From positions 30,338 through 94,337 of the forward strand of contig FJUW01000093.1 of assembly GCA_900074885.1 (NCBI GenBank): a stretch of 64,000 nt of DNA. The letters are read 5' to 3'. The DNA comes from Rhynchosporium graminicola (taxonomy: Eukaryota; Ascomycota; Leotiomycetes; Helotiales; Ploettnerulaceae). The notes beneath the pieces are model-generated. The model did not search any database. It was not told the DNA's origin and was given only the letters and a program-made list of their open reading frames with translations. Shown here one piece after another: positions 48,633 to 60,940 of the stretch. Positions within the stretch are counted from its first letter, which is position 1. Each line of letters begins with the position of its first letter. A program made the translations under genes and the position numbers.

Positions 48633-51600
48633 TCCCGGAGCATAAGAGGTTCGGAAAGCTGTATGTGGAACTGTTGATAGATACCTTAAGGTACTTGGGA
48701 TGAGTGTGATATCTGAGGGGAGTGGTTGCTGTTTAGCGCTCAGGCACGGTATCCCTGTCTTTTTTCAGGGGTCGGGCGCGTATAATGTCAAAGCGGCCGC
48801 CGATTGAGGCACGCCGTACAACACGATAAACTCGTTATATTGCCGATTCCTCAGTGTCACTTTGTAAGAATGTTGATCAATTCCCACCGATTGTAGGCAC
48901 CTTTAATCAATCACTCGTGACTGATCAACTGTCCTAGAGAAAGCTGGAAACCTTTTATCCAACCTGCCTCCGCAACTCAAATTTCCACCTGTTGCCAGCA
49001 TCAAGGCTGCCTACGTCCGCCTCCCCTCTCTTCTACCTTCCCGAGCTTCCTTCAAGAACCTCATGTAAAGATTGACTTGTCTGCAGAATCGTGACACAAA
49101 CACAAGCCAGAACGTGGAGGTACTATACACACACGTTTTATTTTACCATGCGTGTACACTTGAGTCGCAGCAGCATTAGTCCGATATCACTATCAGAAAG
49201 ACTGCTCTTAAATCGATCCGAGGATAAGCAGCATCGTGCTGGTGTCCTGGCCAGGATCAGCGCTCTGTGGTCTGCGATTTCGTCGGGTGACTCAACAATG
49301 GATGGGCCTAGGCGCAGGGAGATATAGCTCCAAGATAGGCTTCTGCTATTCACTATTGGATAGGGGTGAGTTTTATTTGGAATTCAAATCAGTTCATCTC
49401 AGCTCAAATCAGTTCATCCAAGGCTGGAGTGCTGCCACCCGGTCTCGGCCTCCGTTGTAGCTTCTTTATACTAGAACTCCAGGTCTGAAGTCAAAGATGC
49501 CAGCCCAACTTTCGCCCACCACCAACCGGCCAGCTGAGGACTTGGATGTCGGCCTTAAAGAGAACGATGAGTTACTGTCAGAATTTGACTTGGGCAGGGT
49601 CATTGATCTACATTTTGTGTTGAACCCTAGCAACCTTAAAGCGCTGGCAGCGATGCCATCAGCACCGCCGACTCTTCTGAGCTTTGCACAAAGGGCATTT
49701 GGACCAATGAGATTCCAGGTTTTCGAATTCTAGTATATGGTGACTTCTATCACAGGTTGACACAAATGGCAACATTGGCTACTGACTTTGCTAACGAGCT
49801 CACCAAATGTGGTTACAGTCTAGGTCTCGAGGCCACCCACAACCTAGACCTTACGTTTCGGGAAGTCACACATAGAGACTGCAGGGTGCGAGAGGCGGTT
49901 AGTGGCTGCTATGAAACCTTCGAGTCTTGTTCAGAGGATACAATTTTCCGTTGGTGTTGCGCCATATAATTGTCTTCAGTGAACGGAGATGTCCCTTCTC
50001 TAGCACTCGGCTCGATAGAGCCACGTGTGGCCTGTATAAATACCACGCAAAAGTTGTCAGGTAAGTTGAGCACGAGATTCCGTACACTCACTCGTTTGTG
50101 AGGCGCGTATTAGTGAAGACTGGACAGAAAAGAGGATATACTCTACCATGGTTTGTGCAGGAGGAAGAGCAATGGTCTTTATAAGCCTTGCACATCGTAT
50201 CTCGCAGTACCTCTCACCTTATCCTCTTGGAGCAAGTCCTTCATCGGTCCAACCCAAACGACACGGAGACTTTAAATCCCTAATTTAAATGCATAGATGG
50301 TAGATTCCTTACCCGCCTCAAATTTCAGCGACCAAATTCGGCAATAGTACCTGGATATCTACGTGCTTGGGGTTAATCAGTCCAATCATGGTCAGGTGAC
50401 CGGCTCATCACAGCTTACAACGACCAAAGCATTCTGGCCGAGCAAGAAGCTAACCTCTCAATTATAAACAAAAATCAAAAAGTTCTGTTGCACATAGCAC
50501 TTCGGCATGTCTCTATGAAATCACCGTTAATCCATGGCTCATCCCCAGCGAGGAGGCAATAGCACGCGGAGTATCGCCGCATGCAGACGTTACGTGGCGG
50601 GGCATGCTGACATGCACTCGTTGGCTCCCTCACATTTCCGTTTGACAAGCGCAGAGCACAGAATCGACGTTGTATTTTGTTGCAAGTCGTAAATTCTCAG
50701 GCTGAATGCAGAGTGAGAATAAGACTTGAAAGGGAACCTTATTATTTCAAGAGTTGGGGTGAAAGATCGAGTCTGGTTTCGGTACTGACTAGCGATCACC
50801 CCAGTCCGTATGGATCTACTGGTACCCGACCAGAAGTTCGGATGCAGGAAACAGATATCTCCACAGAGGCAAGCAACAACGACATTTTGACTGGTCACAG
50901 TTTTGGATTTCTTCGGAGAAAATTATCTTTGTTGCAAGTCTCAAATCTGCGCAATATATTAACTCTTCCGGGCGCAGCAGGGAATACGCCTTCATAGCGA
51001 GACATTTAAGATGTCGTTGCGTCCGGTAGTGCATGTGCTTCCGGCTCCTAACAGCTGTCAGATGCCAATCGGTGACCTACATGAGTACCTGCCCAACATG
51101 ATCAATGTCCGCCATCTAGAGACTATTGGATAGTTTGGTCTAGCAAGCAGAAGATCGAATGGCTTGTTGCAAGTCGGCAATATGCAGCTTTTATTAAAGA
51201 AGCTCTAGAGCGGAGGATGCGTTCTATTTTTTCTGGGGGTTTAGCGAATAGTGGGAGATGGTCTATCATCTCCTAAGCTGCTGAGGCTGACAACCGTAAA
51301 CATAGTTCGTGGATTGGTTGCTTCGTGTTGCAATCACGATTTGTAGTCCATTGCCAATTCCAAATCTCGACTAGATGTCTCTGTGCGCCTGTCACTCCGT
51401 CAGGACGTCAACCTACTAGATAACACTCAGCGAGCCATCCCTTATTTCCTCCGTTGACGTTAGCAAATGATCACTTCTCATTTCAGATCTCCTGACATCT
51501 GACCTTTTGCGACTTAGCAAAACCCGCTTCCAAAATGTGGGGTCCAACCTTCATATATTATCTAGGTTCAACTCCGGCTGTTATATAGTGATTAATCGAG

Positions 51601-53496
51601 CAATGATGATGAAGCCACCACATTATTCTGTATTGATTGATTCGTAATGTAATGAATGTAGGTCCTCTCACACCTACCTGCTAAATAATAGCACGCTCTT
51701 CTGATAGTCATCAATGACTCGCAGCAAGCCTCCTCCAATAATGACTCGTATCATCACGCCCGCCCAGTCGCACCAAACGTACGCATCCAGCGCCATCCAA
51801 TCCCAAACCGTCCAATCCAAAAGCCCACGCCATCCGAAACCAGCGCAATCTAATATACTTCTCGTTTATATATATTAATACGTGAGCTGGTGCTATACTT
51901 CGTAATGTTCCCGCGTGGCTGGCATGCGCCGTGCACCGTGGACGGACTTATATGCTTTCCGTTATTGCATCATTCTTGCATTTGCTTACTGGCGTTTGGG
52001 GACGAGCCGGGGTGCTTGGTGTTGTGTTACTCTACTGCTCAGGTGATGACGAATAGCACTCGTGAGATCAGAAGGCCAAAAAGTATAGGAGCGGGTGGAC
52101 TTGCTGTTTTTCATGTTTTAGTAGCGGCTGTAAATAATCATGATTGATATAATCCCTCTGGAATGCGTACAGTTGTTTTACTTCAAAAAAGGGGAGAGAC
52201 AATCGAAAGCACAGGACCACACTAATGAGGGAGAGGCCTAAACCAGAGAGGGCCCCGTGCGATCCCTGAGCTTCATTGCCTCGCCTGATCTCGCTACCAC
52301 GGGGAACAATATACTGACAGCGATCACCGCCCTCTTCTTCAAAACATGCCTCCATTCTCTCGTAGAGAAATCTCCAGTCACCCGCTCACTTCCAGATGGC
52401 TTCAAAAGCATCCAACTGACCTATCCAGCCTATGATAACACGATATGCAAAAACACTCGTTATCTCTGCCTTTCCAGCTTCCCAGCCGCGGAAAAGGACT
52501 TACGTATGTACCCAAGTATGTGACTATGATGTCGTGTCATGGCGATAGCCCAGAGAAAAGCGGAGAAAGGTATCTGCGTCTAATCAACCTTACAGGATTG
52601 ATCCGTGCAAAAAGAACACACTATCACGACCATGATGCTCATCGTACGATGGAAGCATTCAACGAGTCGATTAAAACCAAAAGCGAAAAAAAACCAATCA
52701 AGGACGACATTTCCTAGAGCCCTTCTCCAAGAATTGCGCCACCTCGCTCACTCTCTGCTTCAAAAAATATCTCGCCCATATTCAGCCTTACCTTGTTATA
52801 CGCTTACAGCTACACCAGGTCTAAGCGTCTTATTTGGAGAACTATAAATTTACTAACAAGAGCAAAAAGTAGACCGAGCAGGAGGGTGGTTGAGTGGGAA
52901 GCTTGAAAGGCGGAAATTGCTCGTCCTCAACACTCAATCATACATCCGGAAGTTGACTAGTGCAGTTCACACAGCTTATATCATCCTCAAAGAATGTCCT
53001 CTTGATCACCTCCTCGGCGCTGTTTTCTGTAGTAATACGGGGGTGATATACATCAATCACCGTTCCATAAGTAGAAGACACAGCGTATTTGCTCGTGTGC
53101 ATACCATATCGAAGCGGTTGTACAAGGATCACTGTGTGCGAATAGATAGATGCCAGAGGTAAAAAGCCAGACGGGCATATCACTTCCAATTTCCAAACAG
53201 CTCTTATATTCGAAATCATACCACCGTGCTATATCATGCTGGACCGTATGAGGAGCTTTGCCGCGCCTGCGCTAACTTCCATAATATTCCGGTATCGAAG
53301 CCAAAACTCCTCGATAATGCTTAGATCTCCCTCAAGATGTCGACGATAAATCCTCTTAATCATGCTAAATCGCTCATTCCCATCCTGCTCTTATTTCATC
53401 TGCATACGAAGCAGGTGGTCATGATCAAATAATCGTCTTTTCCGCAAACACCACATCATTTGCGTGCGCATTATCCTCTCCTTCCTGAACGACTCC
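48633..53496. other. Long intergenic region (4.9 kb) without a recognisable gene
   Basis: Composition is normal and not RIPed. I checked both strands for family motifs and for spliceable open stretches and found none beyond the weak candidate at 49497-49733. Stop-free runs are short and lack bias. It may hold non-coding transcripts, old gene relics or long promoters for the flanking genes. Confidence 0.45.
49497..49733 (+). CDS. Weak candidate exon, unknown product
   Basis: Open for 78 codons from ATG, with acidic, ordinary amino-acid use (E-D-L-D-V-G-L-K-E-N-D-E-L-L) and a following open stretch at 49757-49969 that a 37-bp GTTTTC...CACAG intron could almost reach, though the frames do not join cleanly. 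No family recognised. It may be a relic or chance. Confidence 0.2.
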   Translation: MPAQLSPTTNRPAEDLDVGLKENDELLSEFDLGRVIDLHFVLNPSNLKALAAMPSAPPTLLSFAQRAFGPMRFQVFEF

Positions 53497-56400
53497 TCAA
53501 ATTCCAGTCTTCCCATCCCCATCTCCCTTGACAAGTTTCACAACATCCACTAACCCATCACCACCCTGCTCTCTACTCTTCATCCACCCTTCCAGTATCT
53601 TACCGACTTCACGAAATCTCACAGGCTTCGTCATAAAAATATCCACACCAGCCTCAAAAGCCATCTCTTGATCTTTCTGCGAGCTGAAGCCCGTGAGCGC
53701 AATAATCAACGCTGGGGAGTTAAGCTGAAGTTTAGGGAGTTTGAGACGGGCGGCTAGGTTGGAAGGGGAGAAGGCCGACGGATTCGGCGACTGTGACGAA
53801 AGTGCGGACGGGAAGGGTGGGTTTGTTGATGAGAGGGAGCAGTTTGTTGGCGAGATGTTGGAGGAATGCGAGGATATTGAGGGGCTGGGGAGGCCAAATG
53901 GGAAAGAGGAGGTCTGTGCGGAGGAGAGGGAGAAGGGTGATTGTGTTTGGATTAGGTTTTGGTGCTCGTAGGCGAGGCGACGCTCAGTTTCGATCATGCG
54001 GATGTGTTTAGTGGATTCGTAGCCTGTCATTACGGGCATGGAGACGTCTGTTATACGTTAGGCGCCATTTGGAAGACTGCAGCTGTCTTAAGGAAGGAGT
54101 ATAAAGAGGGGAGCGTACCCATGAAAATAACATCGAAACTGCCTGGCCTCTCTCGGAAGGCTTCTAATGCCAGAAGGCCGTTTGAGGCTTTCTCAAATTC
54201 CCATCCATTCTTTTTCATATATGTTGCGAGCAGCATCATGTTGACAGGATTATCCTTAAAAATTTGTTAGCTATGCTAGTTCTGTGTCGTTATTGAGACC
54301 GTACCTCAACAAGCAGCATAACAGGTTTCTTAGGCGGCAGCTTTGTAGCAATAGGTGTCTGCGAATCAAAATCTTCCAAATCACCCATGCTTGCCTCAGC
54401 TATCTGGGAGACTGCGCTGGTAGGACTCAAGGCATCCTTCCTCGAACTGTCGGTCTTCGTATTGCTGGCAGCCGGAATGGCAGTGCGGTGACAAGCTAAG
54501 GGCGTCGAAATATCCGGCTCCGTTGTCGAGCTTGACGAGGGCTTGCTCCCCAAGCTAGGCTTTCGAAGAAGATTCAGTACAGTTGGCGAGAACCCAATTG
54601 ATGACTGCAGATCTCCGATTAGCCGCGAACCGCTCGTACCTGCAGTCACCAAAACCTTTTCTGGCACCACGATCTTCGCCTCCATAAGGGGCGCTTTTTC
54701 ACTTACCCTTTCTTCGATTGATGAATGGGGTCTACTGTCTTCGGTATCTAAACAGTTTAGTAGAGCCTTGGCTAGACGATGTGGTCCACAGGGCTTGCTG
54801 ACGAATTCCACAATCTGGCCGGTATGCAAGCGAGATGGGAATATGTCTCGTCGGGCACCGTTGCTGCAGAGTATTAGAAGCATTGTGTACTTGGTTTCGG
54901 AGACTGCTTGGTCAAGATACGCAGATTCATCGGCAATTGCGATGTCTGCTGTTTCACCACTTGCAACAATCTTTAAACCGAACCACTCAGATGAGTATTT
55001 CGCCATAGATGCTTTCAAGGCAGCTATAGCGTCAACCTGTAACTTCGATTTACTTGAATGGTCATCGAATCCTAATATGCTGACTGTACGACCGCCTGCT
55101 CGGCGCCGTACTGATTCAACTGGGTCCTCGTTTTCTTGAAGTGTATCGGATTTTGGAACAGCACTTTTCGGTGGCGGAGGACAATTTGCCAGCGGTAAGC
55201 TAAGTTTGGTGGTAGTGCCGATGTTCAAATCACTTTTTATATCGATTGTTCCGCCAGAAAGATCTACGATCTGTTTCACGATACTCATACCAAGTCCAGT
55301 GCCAGGGGCGGTAACATCCTCCTTTATTTTGTTAGTACTCACAGTTTAGGCCTAGGTAAGTAGGTTGGATTAAGAAGTCAAACCTGTGAGAAAGGCATAA
55401 ACAATTTCTTTTCCATGAATTCTGGAGTCATCCCTTTTCCAGAGTCTGATACCGTTAACGTGACCATCGTTCTTCTAGTCGCACCAGATTTAGTTCCAGG
55501 CTCAGGTACAATGGGTTCAGCTCCGAGCTTGATCTCTATGTATCCCGCATAGGTATATTTCAGAGCATTGCCAAAAATATTCATCGTGAGGCGTCTCCAT
55601 GTACCAGGGACGGTTGGGAACTTCCACTGATCTTTAAAATCAATATCAATTATAACTGTAAGGGAGTCCTTGGATACACCGTATTCTTCTGTTGGAGTTC
55701 GAACTTTCTGATCTGAGCCAGAGTCTTTCGGCCGACTCTGGGTTGTATCCGCCAGTCCTTCCGAAGATAGGCCATTGAATTCAAATCCAGCATAAACACC
55801 CTCGAGAACTTCTTCGATCACTGCAGACACATCCAAGTCGGCAACCACGCCCATAGGCTGCATTTTTGCTTGGCCAAATTTCTTGATCTTCGAAAAATCT
55901 AAAACATGTTCAATCGTGTCAAGTAAGGTTCGACCACAAATATCAACTGTATCAACTAAATTCCTTTGGAATCCATCCAGAGTAGTATCTGCAAGAAATT
56001 CTACACTAGCAAGTATTCCGTGAAGCGGACTTCTTAGTTCGTGACTGACGTTACTGATGAAGTCGCCCTTGGCGCGATCCGCACTGAGTGTATTTAGTCG
56101 GCTAACTTCCGACATGACGGAGTGACCAAACGCGATTAAATACGAGAGATGGTTTTCAGCAGTGAAAATTCGGGTCGCCGAAGTGGACCACGCGAAAGAT
56201 CCAATGAAACATCCAGATGTAGAATCATATAGTGGCACAAAAAAAATCTGTCGGGCTCCAGGGAAGGCGACTAGTAAACGCAGAATCTCGGCTCGCTTCC
56301 TCTTAGCACGACGAGCTCGCTTTTCTTCCGTAATGGCGTCAACGATGGTCGCTACAGAAGCTTCCCTTGATTTAGGTGTGGGGAATAATTCAGAAGCAAT

Positions 56401-58261
56401 GGGGCCGTCAGCGTCGAAGACGAACAATTCCCCCTGCGGATATCTCCTCACAAGGGCAGTGAGCAGGCTCTGATCAATGGCCGTGAAAGTCCGAGGCGGA
56501 GTGCATTTTGTATTCTTCCAAGAAGAAACGCTGTTGGTCGAGAAACCTAAAATCTCTGATTTGATATCCATTATCGGAACTGCAGAAACATCGCTAGATT
56601 GCGTGCGGCTTGTATTAGAGTGAGATGCAGAATGATGACGACTGTGAGGCATTACGTGAGGTGAAGGACCAGGTCTGACCTCTGACAGGTCGATATCGTC
56701 TTCTGAGCTCGAAGTTGAGTCAGCTGTATCAGATCCTTCTGTCGATTTGCGAGTATCAAGCTCCAGAGTACTGCGACCTGCATAAAACCTGAAAGGGGCG
56801 TCGAAGAATACGGCACCATCGACTTCCATGCCCTCTCTAACTAAATTAGAAGCGCGAGAGAAGGTCTCATGAAGGCGTGTGGTGAAACCCGTGTTTGCGT
56901 ACTCGTCATCTCGTCCTCCAGGTTGGAGTCCTTGAACTGGATCATCAGCAACATCAAAGACTGACTTCAAAGCTGGAACCTGGCTGGTCTTGGACGAAGA
57001 ACTCCAAGGAGAATTGTTGTAATTGAAGCGCGCATCGGCATTGGCCCCGCCATGCTGCAAAGGAGACTGAAGTGGTGTTGATTCAAAATCTATGGCAGGC
57101 TGCGATCGATATGACCCCAGTTGCTTTTTTCCTTTCCTGTAGCTGCCGAAGCCATCATCCCTGTTCGTCTCCCACTGAAATCCTACTCCTGCGCCGGATG
57201 GAAGGTTATATCTTTTGAGCCGCTGCCAGTCTCCATCCATAGTCCCATCGCCCTCTATAAAGGCGTGTAGTGCCTGACTCATCATAGTAACCCTGACGAT
57301 ATCCTCCTTGGCTCTGATACCCTCAAGATGGTCCATAACAGTAGCAGCCATCTTCGTCAGGAATTGCGCCTGTTCTAAAGAGATTTCGGTCCGGGGCCTA
57401 TCGTCCACAACGTAAACACATCCAATGTTAACGCCCTTCAAGTTGGTAAGAGGAACACCGCAATAAAACCGTAAATACGGCATTCCCTTCACGCAGTTTA
57501 GATTTCTCATCCCCTCGTCCAGTAACAAATCCGGAACCAAGTACCATGGTGTCATTTCCTCCGTTGTGTTCTGATTTGGGACCAGTCGCAGAGTTTGCTC
57601 GCACAAAGAATCGCTTCGTGGGACTCGCGCACCGCTGATCGAAAGCCATGCATTTTGTGCTCCATCATCGTCGCTGATACTGAGGGTACTTGTGGACTCT
57701 GCGAGAAAGTATTCATTTTCGTGATCGATGAGGGAGACGATTGCTCGCTGTGCATTTAATCGCAGAGCAATCAGTTGGGCAAAGGCAGTGAGTGCTGTGT
57801 CTGAAAAAGACTGCTGGGTATTAAAGTTTGTAACTTGAGGTAGGAACTGGGGTCCAAGCCCAGAGTCTGGTTTGATGGAAGATGGCTCGGGGATATCGTT
57901 TGCGTTTGCAATGCCCTTGGGTTGGTAGTATCTATTCAATGAGAAATTTTCCTTGCATTGGAACGAAGAGCCTCGCACCTGTACACTTCCCTTGAGCGGA
58001 GCGTCTCCGCGGTCGTCATATTGAGCAATCTGACTCGATGTCGGTCAATGGCGCATGTCGATTAGCAGGTGTATTAGCTTCGACCTGGTTGCATACTTTC
58101 AACACAACACAGTCGTTGAACGGCAAGCTGCAGGAATCGTAGCGACGCAGCAGGCAGCGTACAGCGCAAAAGAAGACTGAGGGTTCGTGATTGAGTCCGA
58201 AGAGATGAAGTTCATGCCAAGCTCGAACGATTGCAGCGAGGTTCATCCGTGGAGGGATCAA
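53497..58261 (-). CDS. Hybrid histidine kinase: GAF, HisKA, HATPase, receiver
   Basis: Minus-strand exons 58029-55384, 55321-54305, 54254-54119 and 54047-53497 are firm (introns 62, 50, 71 bp; branches ACTAAC, GCTAAC, CCTAAC). They code for about 1450 residues: an N-terminal GAF-type domain (A-Q-R-A-I-V-S-L-I-D ... Y-C-G-V-P-L), a long linker, HisKA with phospho-His in N-V-S-H-E-L-R (codon 56041-56043), HATPase with N-box N-A-L-K-Y-T, G1 D-S-G-K-G-M and G2 G-T-G-L-G-M. A degenerate receiver-like stretch and a C-terminal receiver (V-E-D-N-P, F-M-D-V-S-M-P, M-T-K-P) follow. It should phosphorylate the HPt protein upstream of the Hog1-type pathway. The first exon is uncertain: 58261-58097, joined over 58096-58030 (GTATGC...GTCAG), is my best model, since no ATG opens the main exon. 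Confidence 0.88.
54119..54254 (-). other. Receiver-domain exon ending in the phospho-acceptor Asp codon
   Basis: This 136-base exon codes the acidic pocket (after V-E, D-N-P-V-N) up to F-M. The phospho-acceptor Asp codon is split by the phase-1 intron 54048-54118: G at 54119, AC at 54047-54046. The partner Lys is at 53626-53628. Confidence 0.85.
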
Positions 58262-59683
58262 GGCTATCTTCTATCTTTGCCCGCGCGGGTAGCTCAACCA
58301 GGGGTTACGACGGGTTTGACCTGTACTGGGTATTGGAAGGTCGTATCGGTCGTCTCCGTTGCGTCGGTGGGCATAAGCATAGATGGAGTCGAGTTGGATC
58401 GTGGTTTCTTTGCTAGTGGTAAGGATTCTTGTTGTTGTCGATACCACTATCGTCGGTCGTCAAGCCAAGAGCAAATAAGTCTCTGGTTAATTAGGTCTGG
58501 GTCTGGTCTTCGTCCACGATATCAGACCTAGAACGCTCGAAAATGGTCCAGTCGGAAGCAGCATGTATCCTATTCGGCTATCAATATTTCACATGACATG
58601 CAGACAGAGAGCAGGAGCAGGAATAGGAATAGGAGTACGTAGGCAAAACTCAGTTTGGCGCTCTGGATGGAATCGAGATCGAGCGGTGGAACATCGAGAT
58701 CAGATCAAGGGTCCTTTGCCAAGGAAGGCGGATTGACAGTTACATGTGGCGCAACAGCACTACCTATTCGAGTAAAGTGTGGCGCAGCCATAGTGCAACA
58801 TGGGGTCCAGGGGTCTTACCAAGCAAGTACTGTAAGTACGACGTCCGAAGTAGATGAGCGGATCATGGGATATCAGATGGGATGGCTCCTGGTGCATGCG
58901 ATTATTTGCACACGTAAATAAATTGAGACGTGTGAGCACATGGTAAACATTCAGCGGCTGCTGTTCCGAACATGAGTGGGGAAAAACCCCCCAACAGATA
59001 GAGAGGGCATTCAGGAGTAGATTGGTACTATCTTCAAGATTTTTGTTTCGCTGTATATCCTACCGGATCGCGTCTAGATAGGGGTCTTGCGGCGAGTTTC
59101 TGCGTTGTCGCCTGTTGCGTGCAAATACTTGCGGCGTACATCAGAAGATGGGTAGGACTGTGTGATGGCAGGTCCATCATCAAAGATGCTCTACGGAGTG
59201 CATTCCTACGACATTTGGATACAATTGAAGAACGAGGTACCGATCAGGCTTATCAGACAGCCACTACATGGCGTCATGTTTTTGAGGAGGTTAATTGAAA
59301 TGTTGGGTTGGGAACCAGGGGAAGGTCGGGTTTTAACATCGTCTTGACTTTATGGGGATTAACCACCGCATTCATAAGAGTTGAACAGTACTCTAGAATG
59401 AGTACAAGGATCTGGTTCTTGGAAACCATTGGTTCATCAGATTTTTGGTATAACTTTCGATATGTGTAAACAGATATTAAGTCGTGGGTCTTACCCCGTG
59501 AAGATCAGCAAGCCATAGCAGTTGAATATAAGAAAGGAATGAAGAGAAACTCGTCTGTCCCTCAAGAATGACTGCGAGGACAAGCAATGCCTCCATGTAG
59601 GCATTAAATAACGGATCATCAACCAATTGAGGTCCAGTCTAAGATACCGGTACAGAACGCCCCTGACCACTCATCGTCCATTT
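58262..59683. other. Intergenic between the kinase 5' end and the polygalacturonase 3' end
   Basis: Both neighbours are on the minus strand; the right part (about 59.0-59.7 kb) should include the polygalacturonase 3' UTR and the left part the kinase promoter. The plus-strand open stretches at 58.19-58.53 and 58.66-58.92 kb have no motif. No gene called. Confidence 0.5.
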
Positions 59684-60940
59684 TCACTTCGGACATCCTG
59701 TCTCCGGAAAGTTACATGTGCTCACATTGTTCCCTCCGGTGATCTTTACATTCTCGAACTTGAAGTTTTTACAACTTCCCTCTCCACACAGGACATAGTA
59801 ATTCACACTCAACGGGTCACCCTGTGTACCAGTGATATTCTTGAAGAGAATATTCTCGATCAGGACGCCGTTTGAAGGATGACCAGTTGGACCTCCGTTG
59901 AGATAATCTTGCTGGATTACGATGCCGTAAGAAGAGACGTAGCTCATGACGATATTCTGGAAGGTAATGTTGGCGATGTGGCCGGTGGTGTTGAAGTTTG
60001 ATTTTATACGTAGGCCGTTGCTTGATTTAGTGAGGGAGCTATCTTTGAACTGGAAAGTGTTAGTGCTCGCGGAGCTTGCATTTGGGAAGCAGGGAGTGAT
60101 AGGACCACAAGATTATTGTGAGCCGCTAAAGAAGATATATGGTTACTCACCAGAACGTTTGCGACTTCGTTATCCGCTTTTCCTCCGACAGAACCGATAC
60201 TCATTCCGTGAGATCCAGTGCAGATAACACCAGTCACGGTAATATTGTTCCCGCTTGTCACGGCAACGCAATCATCTTGATTGTGAACAGTGCAGTGCTC
60301 GATCTTGATGTTTTTGCTTGATCTGACGCCGAAGCCATCCGTGTTATGTGCTGCAGCCTTGCCGTTACTGATAGCGTTAGGAGCTTCCCCAGCTCGATTA
60401 TCTATCGTGACATTGCGGATTGTGAGATCTGAGGAATTCTCAATTGAGAACCCGTGGACCGGGAGGTTGATGATATTCAGGTTCTCGATCACGGATCCCC
60501 CCGTCATCGTGACGTTAAAGAAAGTGTTTGGTCTGGTTTGTGTCAGATGGTATCCTGTAGTAACTGGCTCGAATGACATACTTTGGCCCACCACCATTCG
60601 ATCCCAAACCATCCCAGTACACCTGTCCACCTCCATCTATCACTCCACCGGGAGCCATAGTGATTGTAACATTCTTCCCACGGAATACGATTGGCCTGAA
60701 GGATTTGAATTTCGTTGGTGCAAATGAGGTTTTGCCAGCGAAGGTGACCACGGAATTGTCTTGCAGATTGGAGAGGTCGATTGAATTGTTGGTTGGTGCG
60801 ACGATTCCTTGAAGCCTGATATTCTTGCACTTAGAGAGCCCCGACGCAATTTGTTCGTGTTTGGTGAAGACGCAGCTTTTGACAGCAAAAACCGAAGGAA
60901 CGACGGAAAGGAACAACGCGGATGACAGAATGGAATGCAT
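59684..60940 (-). CDS. Secreted endopolygalacturonase, GH28
   Basis: Three exons (60940-60582, 60532-60151, 60049-59684) give 368 residues over introns of 49 and 101 bp (GTATGT...CCAG with CTGAC; GTGAGT...CCAG). A signal peptide (S-A-L-F-L-S-V-V-P-S-V-F-A) directs secretion. GH28 landmarks appear in order: V-I-D-G-G-G-Q-x-Y-W-D-G, catalytic N-T-D-G-F, Q-D-D-C, G-S-H-G-M-S-I-G-S-V-G, R-I-K, N-Y-Y and the closing F-P-E-T-G-C-P. The enzyme hydrolyses alpha-1,4 bonds of polygalacturonate in plant pectin. The usual G-G-H-G is G-S-H-G here; the catalytic His is kept. All catalytic residues are present, so it is likely active. Confidence 0.94.

Noticed and set aside
53741..54011. Plus-strand open frames of up to 76 codons
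   Set aside because: They are the antisense of the Ser/Pro-rich receiver insertion of the histidine kinase.
54543..55139. 198-codon open frame on the plus strand
   Set aside because: It is entirely antisense to exon 2 of the kinase and has no motif of its own.
58097..58261. Firm first exon of the histidine kinase
   Set aside because: Kept only as a best guess in the gene entry: the splice sites are good, but the encoded segment does not resemble known kinase N-termini.
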